Source of the DNA: Wuchereria bancrofti
Lineage: Eukaryota; Nematoda; Chromadorea; Rhabditida; Onchocercidae
Length of the DNA: 64,000 nt
Direction of reading: 5' to 3'
Assembly: GCA_005281725.1 (NCBI GenBank)
Contig: SSBO01000012.1
Location: forward strand, 16,393,048-16,457,047
Shown: piece after piece, positions 39,501-52,400 of the stretch
Layout of the letters: each line of letters opens with the position of its first letter
Numbering within the stretch: position 1 is the stretch's first letter
Notes under the pieces: generated by a model
The model's database searches: none
Seen by the model: only the letters and a program-made list of their open reading frames with translations
What the model was told of the DNA's origin: nothing
Translations under genes and position numbers: made by a program

Positions 39501-39952
39501 TATACACCTATCAAAGATGTATTTTGCTTCATTGAAGTCATAAATCCGGCTAAAGGCAAATGAATTAAACAGAACAGTTTCACGGCAATATTATGAATTT
39601 CTACGAGACAAGATGTTCTTCCTGAGCTTCTTGCGTTATGCAGTTATGAATTGTTTAAACGGGTGCTATTTACTCCAACGAAATATGACCGAATAACAAA
39701 TCATTTTACAAATTTTTTGACTTAGAAATTGAAGCCAAATACATCTGCGTGGTGGTGTGGTTTTGCTGTTCTTTTGAAACATTTGGTGTCTGTTTTTCTT
39801 GAACCTAATCATTGAATTCTAATATTTTCACTCCCCTAATGACAGATGTATTTTTTTATGCTGAAAGAGGATCATCAGAAAATTGAAAATATTGAGAAAT
39901 TCAATGCATGTATGCCCTAAGTGGCTGAAAATATAAACTGGTGTGAAAGTTT
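36585..39952. other. Interval after Staufen version B with no supported gene
   Basis: AT-rich DNA that contains the Staufen 3' UTR and the 3' flank of the minus-strand gene. The equivalent stretch of version A (56398-59952) differs by many indels that would break any frame, so I read it as non-coding. A short open frame at 59596-59859 in A is interrupted by a stop in B. Confidence 0.45.
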
Positions 39953-42120
39953 TCATTCAATCATTGCCGCTGTTCTGGACTTCACCGGTGATTGCTTCTC
40001 AGGTTTCCGTATTGATGCTAAGTCTAAGACTTCTTCCCTTTCATCAAGCAGCGCTGTCTGCTTTGATGACTTCTCTGGTTTAATGTCTCCTGAAGAACTA
40101 TTTCCAGCTCCAACTGTTTCATTGCCCTGAAGAGATTCTTGTGTTTCAGCTAATGATGATAATGCACTATTCCTTCAAAATCCTTATATCACTGGTAATG
40201 ATGCTACCTGTTTTTGCTTTCCCTGAACTGCTGGCGGCTTTTGTTTTTTCTCAGATATCAGTGTTGCAGGTAATGTGACTTGAATGGAAAAGTGAAGAGA
40301 ATTGTTATAGTGAGTTATGACAAACGATAGAGTCAATGTAATCGGTTGACACATTTTTGAAATGATGCACATAATCGTCTTCCGATCTGTATCCCTGCGC
40401 TTAATTTTTTTTTTAACTTATCTAATATTTGAGATGGATCTCTCTACATCTAAGTACCGCAATACCAAACTTAAATCACTTTTAAGCAATAAAACAACAA
40501 GAGTAGAAAACCAATTCACCGTTGCTTATTTAGCAGTTATTAATTGTAATAATAATAATATTCATATCTTCATCAATAGTACTATTTTTGAGAAAACAAA
40601 TGAGAGAAAAAGCATTATTCCATCATAACGCATTTAAGCTATATATGAATGAGAAAGAGGGGAAATGATCAAATTTCAATTCCCTCTCTACTACCTGTAC
40701 TCTGTCAAGTTTATTTGCTTAAGTAAGCTAGTTGAAGCACATAGTTCTCTTTCCATCAACAGTTGATCTCTGCAGACCTCATGAAGATCGTCCCAGTTAC
40801 ATCGTACGTTTATCGTTCGCATCCCTTCCTTTAATTCGAATTTTCTGTCTGAATAAAAGGACAAGCAGCCGTTCTCGAATACGAATTGCAATGCAATAAA
40901 TAGTGATGACTTGTTTGGGATGATATAAATTAATGGAATTTAATTGTTTGCAAATATCAAAATAAATAAATTTGACAAACTTAGATTTTCTTGCCATCAA
41001 AAAATGGAAGGAGTTAGGATATTGGTTAGTGCCTATCTTTTGTTTAATTACATACCTCATTGTTTTCACAACTTCTTGCAAATTCCAATAAAATTTAAAC
41101 AGAAGTGATCTTAAAATTTTTTCGGTCAAAGGCATATCCATACAATCAAAAGCATCGTCAAAAGCATTTCAACTTTCATGTGACTGAATTTTCCTTGATA
41201 TCTTCCCAAAACCCTGGGCAGATTAGTTGCTGCTATTTCAATATTGGAAGCATTATTCAACAAAATAATCAATTTCTTGTTCAGGAAAATGACGAACCCA
41301 CTGCCACTTGCAAGTTTTTCACGTTAAATCATTGCTGCAGCATTTCCCAGATACAGATACAGTGCTTCTCTGTCTATCTGTCCATCGATTATTCCAAAAT
41401 GGTTGGACCAGATTTCAGATCGCTGTTACTTTACTCTCTCTACGTTTATTAACCATTTTGTTAGTTTGTGTGATTCGATCCCATTTCTGCCTCTCGGTAT
41501 CTCTCCTATTTCTGAAAAGGTCATATGTTTACAGAGGTGAGTGGCTTATTCTTTAAGAATATTTTAAGAAGCAGTTATTCGGAAATGGCAATATAAATAT
41601 TTGTAATAGGAAGTCACTTAAATTGTCACTTGATATTATGCCATATCGTGTCGTGTCGATATGTTTGTATCAATTTGCTTCTGTTTATATGATGCAATAA
41701 ATACTGGTTTTGAGGGCAATCGGGACTGCATAATCCTTCCAGCAAACATTTCTGAAATTATCAGTTGGAAGAACAGTTCACAATTTGCAAGGCTGAGAGT
41801 CATTCCCCTTCGCATCCGTACTGAGAATGTTTTTGCTCCAATCAAATCTTGTTTGCTTGATGATTTATCATATTGTTATATTTTGCCACCTATCACTGTC
41901 CACAACTGTGATTTCAGCTGCCTGTGAGTAACAGACCAGAAGTAATAGAAATAATAATTAGCCTGAAACAAACACCTGTTTCAATGATAACAAAAAATAA
42001 ATATTGCTGAGTCGCAAATAAAATATCTCCGTAATATACTATTTTGAAAATGTTCTTCCTTTCATTCTCATTGATATTATCAACACTTTCGGTATATTTG
42101 TCATTAAAGTGTAGACTCAT
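39953..42120 (-). CDS. Unidentified minus-strand gene, version B (exon pieces)
   Basis: Several stretches on the minus strand are better conserved between versions A and B than their flanks. Best is the last exon, 39953-40149, with acceptor ATCATCATTAG and stop; it ends SIRKPEKQSPVKSRTAAMIE. Next is about 40211-40300 (SEKKQKPP), then 40685-40942 (RTINVRCNWDDLHEVCRDQL) ending at a CAG-GTAGTA donor, then about 41052-41160 (LTEKILRSLLFKFYWNLQEV) ending at ATGAG-GTATGT, then 41963-42120 starting MSLHFNDKYTESVDNINENE. I could not phase all junctions, so some pieces may belong together differently. The tail is Ser/Lys/Glu-rich and probably disordered. I do not recognise the family. Confidence 0.4.
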
Positions 42121-45100
42121 GTCTTTGACCTATTTTACTCTTTTTTCAGTTTCAACTTGGAAGCTGTGAATTAGTGAAGTGACTTTCCTTCATCAACTCA
42201 GCTTCCCCATTGATTATGTCATTGGAGAACGAATTTCTTCGGGTCTTTAGAGCTTAACTGTCTCCATTTATGCAGCAGTTGAAATATTTCAATCGTTGCT
42301 ATTGTGTTATTTGGCAAGCGCAGTCGAACAACTATGAAACGCTGTATGCGACCAATTAGTGACTTTAGTAATTGTCATGAGTTTTAATCTCTACTCTTTC
42401 GTGTTTTGGATTAATTGCCTATGTATCCTATTTAGCCATCCTACTGTTAATTTACAAGCAGTTTGCCAACTGACTATCCTTGATGCAGAGTAATGTGGAA
42501 TAAATTTGAAAGAAAAGATTTAATCATGTATTTATAAATCTAATTTGTCTAGGAAACTTCATGTCGAAAAACCTCAAAGAAAAATCCAGAAATTTTGAAG
42601 AGCAATTGGTAAATTCATTTAAAATTTGTTATAGATCATGAATTTTAGTTGCACCCCAAATTCGTGCTAAATTCTGATGATATTTCAAAATATTGCTACT
42701 TTTTTTCTGTCTTAAGAAATGTGGTCTTCCTATTCTCGGAATCACATAGTGAGGTTGATAAAAATCATTTTATGATTTTGGTTCCGATTTGTCAACACTA
42801 ATTTTGAAAGTTTGTTTTTAATTCTTTTGAAGAAGAGAATTGTTTTTCATTAAATTATAACCTCACTGGAACTCGTCACATTCATAATTATTAGTATTCC
42901 ATGGAAGTTTATGATAATGAATTGTTATTAGTTCTGCTCTTATATTTCCTAGATTTTTTTTCATTCTGGTGAAATTTGTTGCTGGACATTGTAATTATAT
43001 GTAATAATTAGTGCGTAACAATAGTAATGAGGATGATAATTTCTGTCCCTTTCGGTAAGATAGTTCTTTTAATTCATGGAATTTCGAAAATTTCAAGTCT
43101 TCTCTTTTTTGGTAGCGATTGATTCATTATTACTGCCGAATTTTAGGCCCCACTTTTCTGATTTGATAATTAAATAGTAAAGAGCTATACATTTCAACAT
43201 AAGACGAATTTTGGGATTCACGGACGTTCGAAAATTCAAATCTCGTTGAAGTCAATGAAGTCCCAGTTGGTACTGTAATTATTGTTTGATCATGTCTATG
43301 ATCATATTATGCTATATCTTTTTATGATCTCCCAGAAAAGGATATGGAAGAATGTATTACGACTAGAGATCTGAAATAACCTACTAAAATGTAGGGAAAG
43401 TAGACAAGAATTATGTCAAACCACCGAAACCACTTTAATGCATCTCAGAAAAGGTCACTTTAGATTTCAACAATTTTGCATGCTTTCCCACTCACATTTT
43501 TCAAAATTTTTTTAGAATAAATGCTTTTGAGTACTGATTAAATTACCATTTGAAACTTTGCTGCATGCTGATATATTCCAAACTTTTTGAGACATTTCAG
43601 GCCTGTCACACTTGTTTTTTGTAAAAACCATCTCATTACTTTATTGGCCAATACGCATTTAGGATTGGACTGTACAAACGTTATATATTCCGAGTAATAT
43701 ATGACAAAATCAAAGATTAATGATTTGGGCCTACTGGTAACAGTTTAGTAGTAACATTTCTTTGTTTAAATTAGGAATGGAATGAAATATTTGAAGGCGC
43801 ATTCCACATTCAATTTGCATTTAGTCGTTGCGGCAACAGCCATTGTGTCCCTGTGACTCGTTGCTGCTCCAATGTTTCATCTCATTTATGGTTCCATCGG
43901 CGCATTTTAGATATTTACGGTTGGGCTCTCTTTCATAAATTTTTGCTCAGATTTTACTCTTCCCTTTTTATTTAAAGACGTTTTGAACACAACACATAGT
44001 GCTTTCATCTTTTGATTATCAGCATTTGTGGAAATTCTCCTCTAAGGACAACACTGTCTCCTCTGCGCATTATCTATTTCACCTGTTTACATGTCTATTT
44101 TATTTTCGGCCTCTTCAAGTGTCTATTTTATGTCTGTTTGTGAACTTGCTATTCTTACCGTCCATTATGTAGTCCCTTACCATTTGCTTATCGTAACATG
44201 ACAGATTTTCATTTACTGATTTCTCGCTAGTTTTACAATATTTAGAATTCCTTATCACTAATATAATATGTTTATTATATGATTTACACAGCAGTCATCA
44301 GCAATAACGACAACAGATATTACTTATTTTAATTTTTTGAGAAATAGGTTAGATTCTTTTTCAATTTTTAATTGAATAACAAACTTCAAAATTATTTCAT
44401 CGAATCTCTTTTGCCCTATCTGAAGTCTTTATGTTGCTTATCACTGATATTATGTCTTATCAATATGGTTTGTGCGTAATCATCAACCGAATTTAACAGC
44501 AAAACAACTTCGATGCTGTTGATATTTGGATGATTGAGGAGGTGACAGATGGGAAAAGGGATGTCGGCGTTAATTATGACTGTTATTTTGACATTATGTA
44601 GCAGCCAATGATTCTCCAATAATAAGTGCGACCAAATGTCACCAGTTTCCTGTTCCAAGCTGTGTCTCAGCAATATAAATATTTTAGTCGCAATAAGTTG
44701 TATTGATTATTTGATTTATTTATTCATTCACTTTATGCTTGTTAGATAAAGGTTTTTCTAAAAAACCTTTGTAGAAGTGAGCATTTTATTTTATTTTAGG
44801 AACTTAAATGACAGACATTCCATTCTCATTTTTTCGAATCATTTCTTTTCGTCTTCCTTTCATTTTGTTTGTGATTCCTTCCATTCCATAAAGTACAGGA
44901 TATTATAAAATTGCTCTCACAAAACAGTTTGCTACATAACAAATACATAACTCTCAAAATTCTCAACGCTATCTCTTCCTTCATTTCATTTCACTTAAAA
45001 TTACAGTGGACTGCCGGAAGTTAAAGTAATCACTAAGCAGGAAAAAGGAAAACATACAAATCTTTTTGAAATTAAACGCTCTTACTATCATTGCTGTGCC

Positions 45101-46254
45101 TATTTAAATTAAGACATTTGAACCCTATTCTCTTCGGTAATGTTGGGAAAGCCCAGTATTTAGGCGCTAAGCGTTTAGGCTGCTGATTCTAATATTAAAG
45201 CCAAGTAGCAAGTTACTATTATTGAGGCAAATGAGACAATTGCACATTCAGTAATATCAGTTCATTTATTACATTCAGTAATATCAGTTGCGAAACATTG
45301 TGCTAAGTATAGGAAGAGGTCCAAATGAAACAATGATTTTCCAAGTAATTCTTAAAAATTAGATTCTTATTATCTCATAGAATACTGTAAATGATTAACC
45401 ATTTTACAAGAGATAAAAAATCATGCACATATATACACAAAGTCACAACGAACACAAAATCCAGTGTCACTTATTTAAATTGGGAATGTTTTTAATAGAT
45501 ACTAACCTCGTGCTTTCCATGACTTTTTACGTCAATCAAAAAATTTAAAGTAGAAATTTAAGAAATTAATCCGTGAGATTTATTTCATAAGAGATTCATT
45601 TCTTTAGATTTTTCAAATAATCCTCTAATATATGTATTGATGTTGCGATTTGCAGTTCTGTCGTCTCTCTGTTCTCTATTTGAATTGTGAAAAAAAAAAA
45701 ACTTTTCCATAAGTTTTTGATTAAACATCGCTTTCCAGTTATTCGTAAATATGTTTAATTAAGCCTTCTGTTTTCTGTTTAAAAATTTTTTTAAATTGTT
45801 CTATATAAATTGATTAAGGAAGATCGGATTACGCAGATAGCTCAAACTGCTGAAGCGCTTACTATGCCATAAAAAAAATTGGCCAAGTCACTGGCCTGTT
45901 TTCTTTTATTCATTTCTCAGATAAAGCGATACTGCCTCTAATACTATGCGTGCCAGAACGACAGTAATAATAATCAACAATAGTTGAAATGGTAAAGCCA
46001 AATTAATGAAATCATTATACGCCTAATTCCACGATTATCTGCTAATGTTTAATGTCTGGTATTCACTAGCAAAGTTTATGCTATGAAAAAACTGATCAAG
46101 TGGGGAAGTGAAAGAGGAATGAGGTGATACGATTTCACTTCAGTATCCAGCAGAGCCAAAAGAAGAAATAAGCAATAACACAAAAAACACAACAAAATAG
46201 CACCTTACCAAAATTTTTGATTTTATCACTTATGGATTTTTCAAGATAGAAGTC
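42121..46254. other. Right end of version B, mostly without supported genes
   Basis: AT-rich. Version A covers only its left part (to about 44040). An open minus-strand frame lies at 44416-44673. A short hairpin (AAAGGTTTTT/AAAAACCTTT) is at 44748-44770. From about 44700 to 46254 I see nothing coding. Confidence 0.4.
44416..44673 (-). CDS. Possible exon of unknown gene
   Basis: An open minus-strand frame contains ETGDIWSHLLLENHWLLHNV and NADIPFPICHLLNHPNI. Its composition is less AT-biased than its flanks, which is the main reason for listing it. There is no version A counterpart in the window and no recognised domain. It may be an upstream exon of the minus-strand gene at 39953-42120, or chance. 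Confidence 0.2.
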   Translation of the reverse strand: MLRHSLEQETGDIWSHLLLENHWLLHNVKITVIINADIPFPICHLLNHPNINSIEVVLLLNSVDDYAQTILIRHNISDKQHKDFR

Positions 46255-46255
46255 N
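46255..46255. other. Scaffold join (single N): end of version B, return to version A
   Basis: The bases right of the N, 46256-46781, are identical to 23136-23661. Sequence from 46782 continues the hnRNP K version A intron past the point where it was cut at 23661. Confidence 0.92.
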
Positions 46256-46389
46256 GTTTCATACTTCATCAAATGACTGGTTTTTTTATGGGTTTCGGAA
46301 AAGGTGAGGACATTCAATTTTCAGATTTCCATGAGAATTTAATATTGAGAGATTTGTATTCTCGTCCATATTCATTATATAATAGTTAG

Positions 46390-46953
46390 GTTACAATTCC
46401 GGACGAATTAGGAGGTGCGATAATAGGTAAAGGTGGTTCACGAATCAACCGAGTGCGTGAGGAATCGGGAGCGCAGATCGAAGTTGAGCCCCATCGTGAT
46501 AATGGTAGTGACCGGATCATAACAATATCTGGTACTCGAGAGCAGATCCAGGCAGCACAATATCTGTTGCAACAGTGGTTAATAAAATCTTCGTCTCTTT
46601 CTTTTTTTCAATATATATAACAGATTAAATATTGAGAGATTTGTATTCTCGTCCATATTCATTATATAATAGTTAGGTTACAATTCCGGACGAATTAGGA
46701 GGTGCGATAATAGGTTCAAAGAGGGAATAAGATGCAGCATAGTTAAGAGTTTTGTTTTGTCCGGTTTTTGTGGGAAATAGGAAGAAGAGGACTGGTCCAA
46801 ATATTATTATAATTGAATAATTTTTAAATCACACTTGAAATATTCTTGTATCTTTCGCGATCTGATTGATATATTTTATATTATTATATGCATCACGATT
46901 ATTTCAGCGTTCGTACATCGGAAGCTGGAAGACGTTATTTAAGCGAACATTAA
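46390..46953 (+). CDS. hnRNP K version A, repeated KH3 exon plus the missing last exon
   Basis: Exon 46390-46577 is the same sequence as 23270-23457 (KH3), repeated because the two contigs overlap. Exon 46908-46953 completes the protein with [15 protein letters not shown] and stop, matching version B residue for residue at this end. It is not a separate gene. The intron carries the same 88-bp duplication at 46628-46715. Confidence 0.9.
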
Positions 46954-47139
46954 TTGGAGCGGACAGTCGAAAGCTTTTATTGACTTGTTTTTAATGAGTA
47001 TTTTGTCATTTGCTTGTTATTTTCATTTATAGAGTTATTGATTTTTTGGCCATTTTGAAATAGATTGTCACACTTATTACTGTATTGTCTTTTTATGCAT
47101 GCTTTGTATCACGTGTGTGATCTCCTTACATTCATGTCC

Positions 47140-47145
47140 AATAAA
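47140..47145 (+). terminator. Poly(A) signal of hnRNP K version A
   Basis: AATAAA in the same context (CATGTCCAATAAAATAAATC) as at 28693 in version B, 187 bases after the stop. Confidence 0.65.
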
Positions 47146-48228
47146 ATAAATCTCATTCCAACTTACCCCTTTCATTGAAATGTTATTGCACCTTTTAGAA
47201 TACATATGTGTAACAAGGAACGAATTATTCAATCCCAACCTAAAAAATTCTAGTTGCATTATCGCAGTATTTGTTCACGATACTTCTTATTATGATATCC
47301 AAGTTTTTACTATATGTGTGACGTAGCAAATAATATTTGTTTTCCTAATTTTCAGTTAGAAACATCTTGAAATCACTTCTCTCTCTGTATTGCAGATGCT
47401 ATCGTCACCTAAGCAAGGATAGTATGCAAGTGTGAATTATCGTAATTGCCGCGGTTTCCGAGATCCACGAGATGAATTTGAAAATAACTAAGATCTTGGT
47501 TGAGGAATCTGGATAAAGTTTGGGTCCCTTATTTAAAGCAAACTAGAGTAATTTCAGTACTGGGAATGACTAAAGTTGGATTAGCAACATGTAATATGCT
47601 GTGGGAGTATTAGTGTATTGAAGTCAGGGAAGTTCCAGCTAATGGTTCAATATAACTAAAGAGAACATTAAGATCGCAAGCAGTGAGAAAGCTTGGAGCG
47701 TAGTGGATTTGAGGGGCACTATGAAAAAAAAGGTGTAAAATGGTATGCATGTTGACGTTAAATAAAGTACCTTCCATCGATCTGTGATGACCGTCATGAC
47801 ATGATTACATCATAGTTTTTTCTTATTCACGGCACTGGTTATTTCCAGATTTTTTTTTTTTAATAAAATTGTGAGGTGCAAAGAGATACAAATTGCAAAA
47901 ATGTTCGGCCAAGCTCCTAGTATTCCTACTTTGCTAGTAGTTGTGCTTTATTGTTAATGACTAGTTCTAGGAAATATGACTCCTTTCTGTTGATCTTTTT
48001 CTTTGAGATTGGAATTCGTATCAACGAAACGTGCTGTTAACATTTTTTCACATAGTTTCAACATCAACATGATTTCCTGAATCCGAAATCTTAATGTGAT
48101 CAGCTTTCCGACGTCTCGTGAATAGCTCCAGTCATGCAAATGACGTGTGAGCAGTTATATCACTTTTTTTTTTGTTCAGTTTTTTTTTTGTTGTCTAAAA
48201 GCAATCCTCATCACAAGCCGACAGTTGT

Positions 48229-49192
48229 ATGAAGGGAGCGGGTGCGCAGCGTGTAATAAATGGCACTGCCAATGAAGATTCAGTGGTTCATCGAGGAAAA
48301 TGGTGGGGACAGCAGTTTACAGGTTTTTATGTTAATTATGTATTAAAATTGTGTTATTCTCAAATATAACATAGCTTTTAACTTTTCTTTTTTTAATTGG
48401 GTCTTACTGGACATCATTGTAAATCAAGTGAAAATAGAACCAAGGTAGGTGTTTCATGCAAATATTGCTTTTGCTTATTTGAAAATAAGAAATTTTCACC
48501 TAATTTTGATGTTATTTTAGTAAGCGTCTATGCTACAAATGTTTTTACTCCATCTGCCGTTTCCTCAGAGCTGTCACGCTTGCAAATAATTCTTTTTTAG
48601 AAGAAATGTCTCCTATAAAATATGTTTATAACTATTCACAAATTGATGCAAACCACCAAAGGACCCCAATGTATCCAATTGTGGAGCTCGCTCGCCACAA
48701 TAAAGTTAGCTTTTTTTCTAATTGTTAGTGTGCATACGTTATAAGTTTGAATTGCGAGGAAAAGTTAAAGGAGATATCGATTAAATTTTTTGATCGCATC
48801 CATACTTCCCAGTATAATTTTAACTAGTCTTATGTAGAGATTAATGCATTAATTGAGTCAATTTGTCTTTTTTTAATTATTATTAATGAAGAACATAAGT
48901 GTTGGTATTGGAAAACTACTTTAGGTCAGGTATGAGTACAAACTTATGGATGAAAGTGGACCAGCTCACAAAAAGCAATTTGCCGTTTCACTTGTACTTA
49001 CCCCTGATCAGGTAAGTGTTTTCTTTCTTTATATAGTGTAGTTGTACTGTATAGAATTAAATTATTTACATCACTTTTCACTTTTTATATTGTTGCAGAA
49101 AATTTTCAGGTATTTTACGGCAAGGGAACATCCATCAAGAAAGCTCAACAGTCAGCCGCTGAAACTGCCTTAAATGGAACCATTTTGCCTAA
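48229..49192 (+). pseudogene. Staufen version A, first contig: exons 1-4, cut at the contig end
   Basis: Exon 1 begins at ATG 48229 and reads MKGAGAQRVINGTANEDS. Exon 2 starts at 48603 and has TPMYPIVELARHNK, where version B has TPMCRIAELARYNK. Exon 3 is 48925-49011 and exon 4 runs from 49110 to the contig end. These pieces are open but belong to the damaged version A gene. The N at 49193 cuts exon 4 after the codons for ILP. Confidence 0.75.
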
Positions 49193-49193
49193 N
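49193..49193. other. Contig join (single N)
   Basis: Left side is version A Staufen exon 4. Right side restarts upstream of exon 1 with version B sequence (49194 corresponds to 29560). Confidence 0.9.
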
Positions 49194-49424
49194 AGTTCTA
49201 GAAAATATGGCTCCTTTGTGTTGATCTTTTTCTTTGAGATTGGAATTCGTATCAACGAAACGTGCTGTTAACATTGTTTCATATTGTTTCAACATCAACA
49301 CTGTTTCCTGAATCCGAAATCTTAATATGATTAGCTTTCCGACGTCTCATTGTGAGCACTTATGCCAGTCTTTTTTTTTGTTCAGGTTGTTTAAAAACAA
49401 TCCTCATCACAAACCGACAGTTGT

Positions 49425-52400
49425 ATGAAGGGAGCAGGTGCGCAGCGTGTAATAAATGACACTGCCAATGATGATTCAGTGGTTCATCGAGAAAAATGGT
49501 GGGGACAGCAGTTTACAGGTCTTTATGTTAATTATGTATTAAAGTTGTGCTGTTCTCATTATACAACATAGCCTTTAATTGGGCATCGTTGTAAATCAAG
49601 TGAAAATGGAACCAAGGTAGTGTTTCATGCAAATTTTTGCTTTTGCTTATTTGAAAATAAATCTTCACCTAATTTTGATACTGTTTTAGTGAACGCTTAT
49701 GCTGAAATGTTTCTACTCCATCTGCCGTTTCCTCAGAGCTGTCATGCTTGCAAATAATTCTTTTTTAGAAGAAATGTCTCCTACAAAATATGTTTATAAC
49801 TATTCACAAATTGATGCAAACCACCAAAGGACCCCAATGTGTCGCATTGCGGAGCTCGCTCGCTACAACAAAGTTAGCTTTTTTCCGAGTTGTTAGCAAG
49901 TGTGCATACGTTATAAGTTTGAGTTGCGAGAAAAAGTTAAAGCAGGTATCGATTAAATTTTCCTATCGTATTCATATTTCCCAGTATAATTTTAACTAGT
50001 CTTATGTAGAGATTAATGCATTAATTGAGTCAATTTGTCTTTTTTTAATTATTATTAATGAAGAACATAAGTGTTGGTATTGGAAAACTACTTTAGGTCA
50101 GGTATGAGTACAAACTTATGGATGAAAGTGGACCAGCTCACAAAAAGCAATTTGCCGTTTCACTTGTACTTACCCCTGATCAGGTAAGTGTTTTCTTTCT
50201 TTATATAGTGTAGTTGTACTGTATAGAATTAAATTATTTACATCACTTTTCACTTTTTATATTGTTGCAGAAAATTTTCAGGTATTTTACGGCAAGGGAA
50301 CATCCATCAAGAAAGCTCAACAGTCAGCCGCTGAAACTGCCTTAAATGGAACCATTTTGCCTAAGCCGCCAGATAAGGTCCCTTCAAAAAAAGTCAAAAG
50401 TGGTAAGATTAGTGCTTATTAAATGGATGTTAGATCGTACATGGTATGGATGCTAGGAATTATTTTGCATTTTTTGTGTTCCTCTATTTATCGTTTAAAA
50501 TAATCATAGACTGAATAAGATGTGATTTAGTTATTGTTATCCATATAAACTTATAAGAACCAAATTGTTGAATAATTGGCTTCTTATCAGAAAGTATTCC
50601 TCTACCATTTTATAAAATATTGCTTTTAAATATTTTTAATGGTTCTAAATAATTAATTGGAAATGTTCGAATTGTTGGAACTATAGAAAATTGTATTTCT
50701 TTCAGATTTTCAAAACCCAACAGGTACGTTGCAGGAAGACTTGGAGTTGAGATCAAATTCATTGACGAACCAGTGCCGATATGCCCAACGCCGTCACATC
50801 CAATAACCCGTTTGCCAGTGCAGTTGGTTATCCAGTTATTTTGCTGTAATGCGTTGTAGTTTCTGGATTTTCATTTCATTTTGTCATTAGTTTCTTAAGT
50901 TGTGATTTCTAAATTTGTATATCGAGCACTACTTGCTGTTTTTATTTGTATAATCCCCGTTGTAGAAATAATTATTTTTTTTCCGCGTGTTCTTAACAGT
51001 TATTCTGAAACCATTGCAGACCACTCATAAGAGCTCCCTTTATCCCAGTAATTAACGATCAGTTCTTAGTTCTTCCACCGCCTAGAGTAGTGTTTGGACA
51101 ACCATGTGTACCTACAACATTACAACCACTACCAGTTATGATACGGCCACCGGTTACAATGATTCCTCCGCGATTCTCATTTTTTCACCATTACCGACCA
51201 CATTCACAACTTCAAATGGATGAGTTTCTTTTTTTCCGTATTTGCGAAACAAAGATCATTGTTTGTTATTTTGATTTTGTTCAAAGTTTGATTATGAAGG
51301 AAATAAAGGTTAATAAAAGATTATTATTAGCCGTGAAAAGCGGGAACAAATATGGGATATTCGCTTATTCAGGATATTCTCTGTTCAAGTTCAATTTCTC
51401 ACTTGATTTCAGGTTCGTTTGATATTAAGTAAGGATTTCCCAGAGTTTGTTGGGAAGGGAATCACGAACAAGAGGGCAAAAAACAGTGCTGCTAACGAGG
51501 TGGGTTTTTTTCTATATTTGGTTTTCCAACATATAGCAATACTTTTCCTAACTATATATTAACTTTTCATGTTTCTATTTAGAATATTTACACGTAATAT
51601 TTCTTGTTTAAAATTCGGGCTTAAGAATCCGCTGCTGCATTTCTAGGCTCTTTCTTATCTTGGTCTTGGACCTTATTTTGATGCGTTAGAGGCACAGTCA
51701 AAAAACAAAACAATGAATGGCTCAAAGAAGGGTAACAGTTATTCGTTTGATTACCAACGGAACTTGTAACATGATTCAGACAAATTTTCGGGTTATTTTG
51801 TTTAGGCAAATGGCACTATTGAAANNNNNNNNNNNGCTCTTTCTTATCTTGGTCTTGGACCTTATTTTGATGCGTTAGAGGCACAGTCAAAAAACAAAAC
51901 AATGAATGGCTCAAAGAAGGGTAACAGTTATTCGTTTGATTACCAACGGAACTTGTAACATGATTCAGACAAATTTTCGGGTTATTTTGTTTAGGCAAAT
52001 GGCACTATTGAAACGTTTTTATAAAGCAAGCAAAATTGTTAAACTCTGTGGAAATTTGCTATCTCAAACAGCTAGAGTTTTCTCTGAAAAAAATAGGAGT
52101 TCGATTGTTCGATTAATCATCTGTAACCTTAGTAACTAGCCATGGGATTAACTAAAATGTTAAATAAAACTAGCAGTCAGTAAACCATTATCTCGAAATA
52201 ATCAGTAACCATTGCCGTATTTCTACATTACTTTCTTATCTCTTTATGGACAGTGTCTCTTAGACTAAAATTTACCTCCATTATTTCTATGTTCCTTATC
52301 TACATATGATTTTAAGGTTCAACAAAGGCGTAAACTAAACTTAAAAAAGAACAGTTACCGTGAATGTTTTTTCTAGCTATAGAATTAGCGACGGCTGGAT

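Noticed and set aside
41636..41927. Overlapping open frames on both strands, conserved in version A
   Set aside because: Differences between the versions change residues in both frames with no excess of silent changes; no domain is recognisable.
43840..43960. Minus-strand KYLKCADGTINEM, reminiscent of a chitin-binding type 2 domain
   Set aside because: Too short, cysteine spacing is incomplete, and version A changes the key Gly and adds a stop nearby.
49699..49999. Apparent extra Staufen exon 1-2 copy identical to 30065-30365
   Set aside because: It is the version B part of a mosaic contig and should not be counted as a third gene copy.
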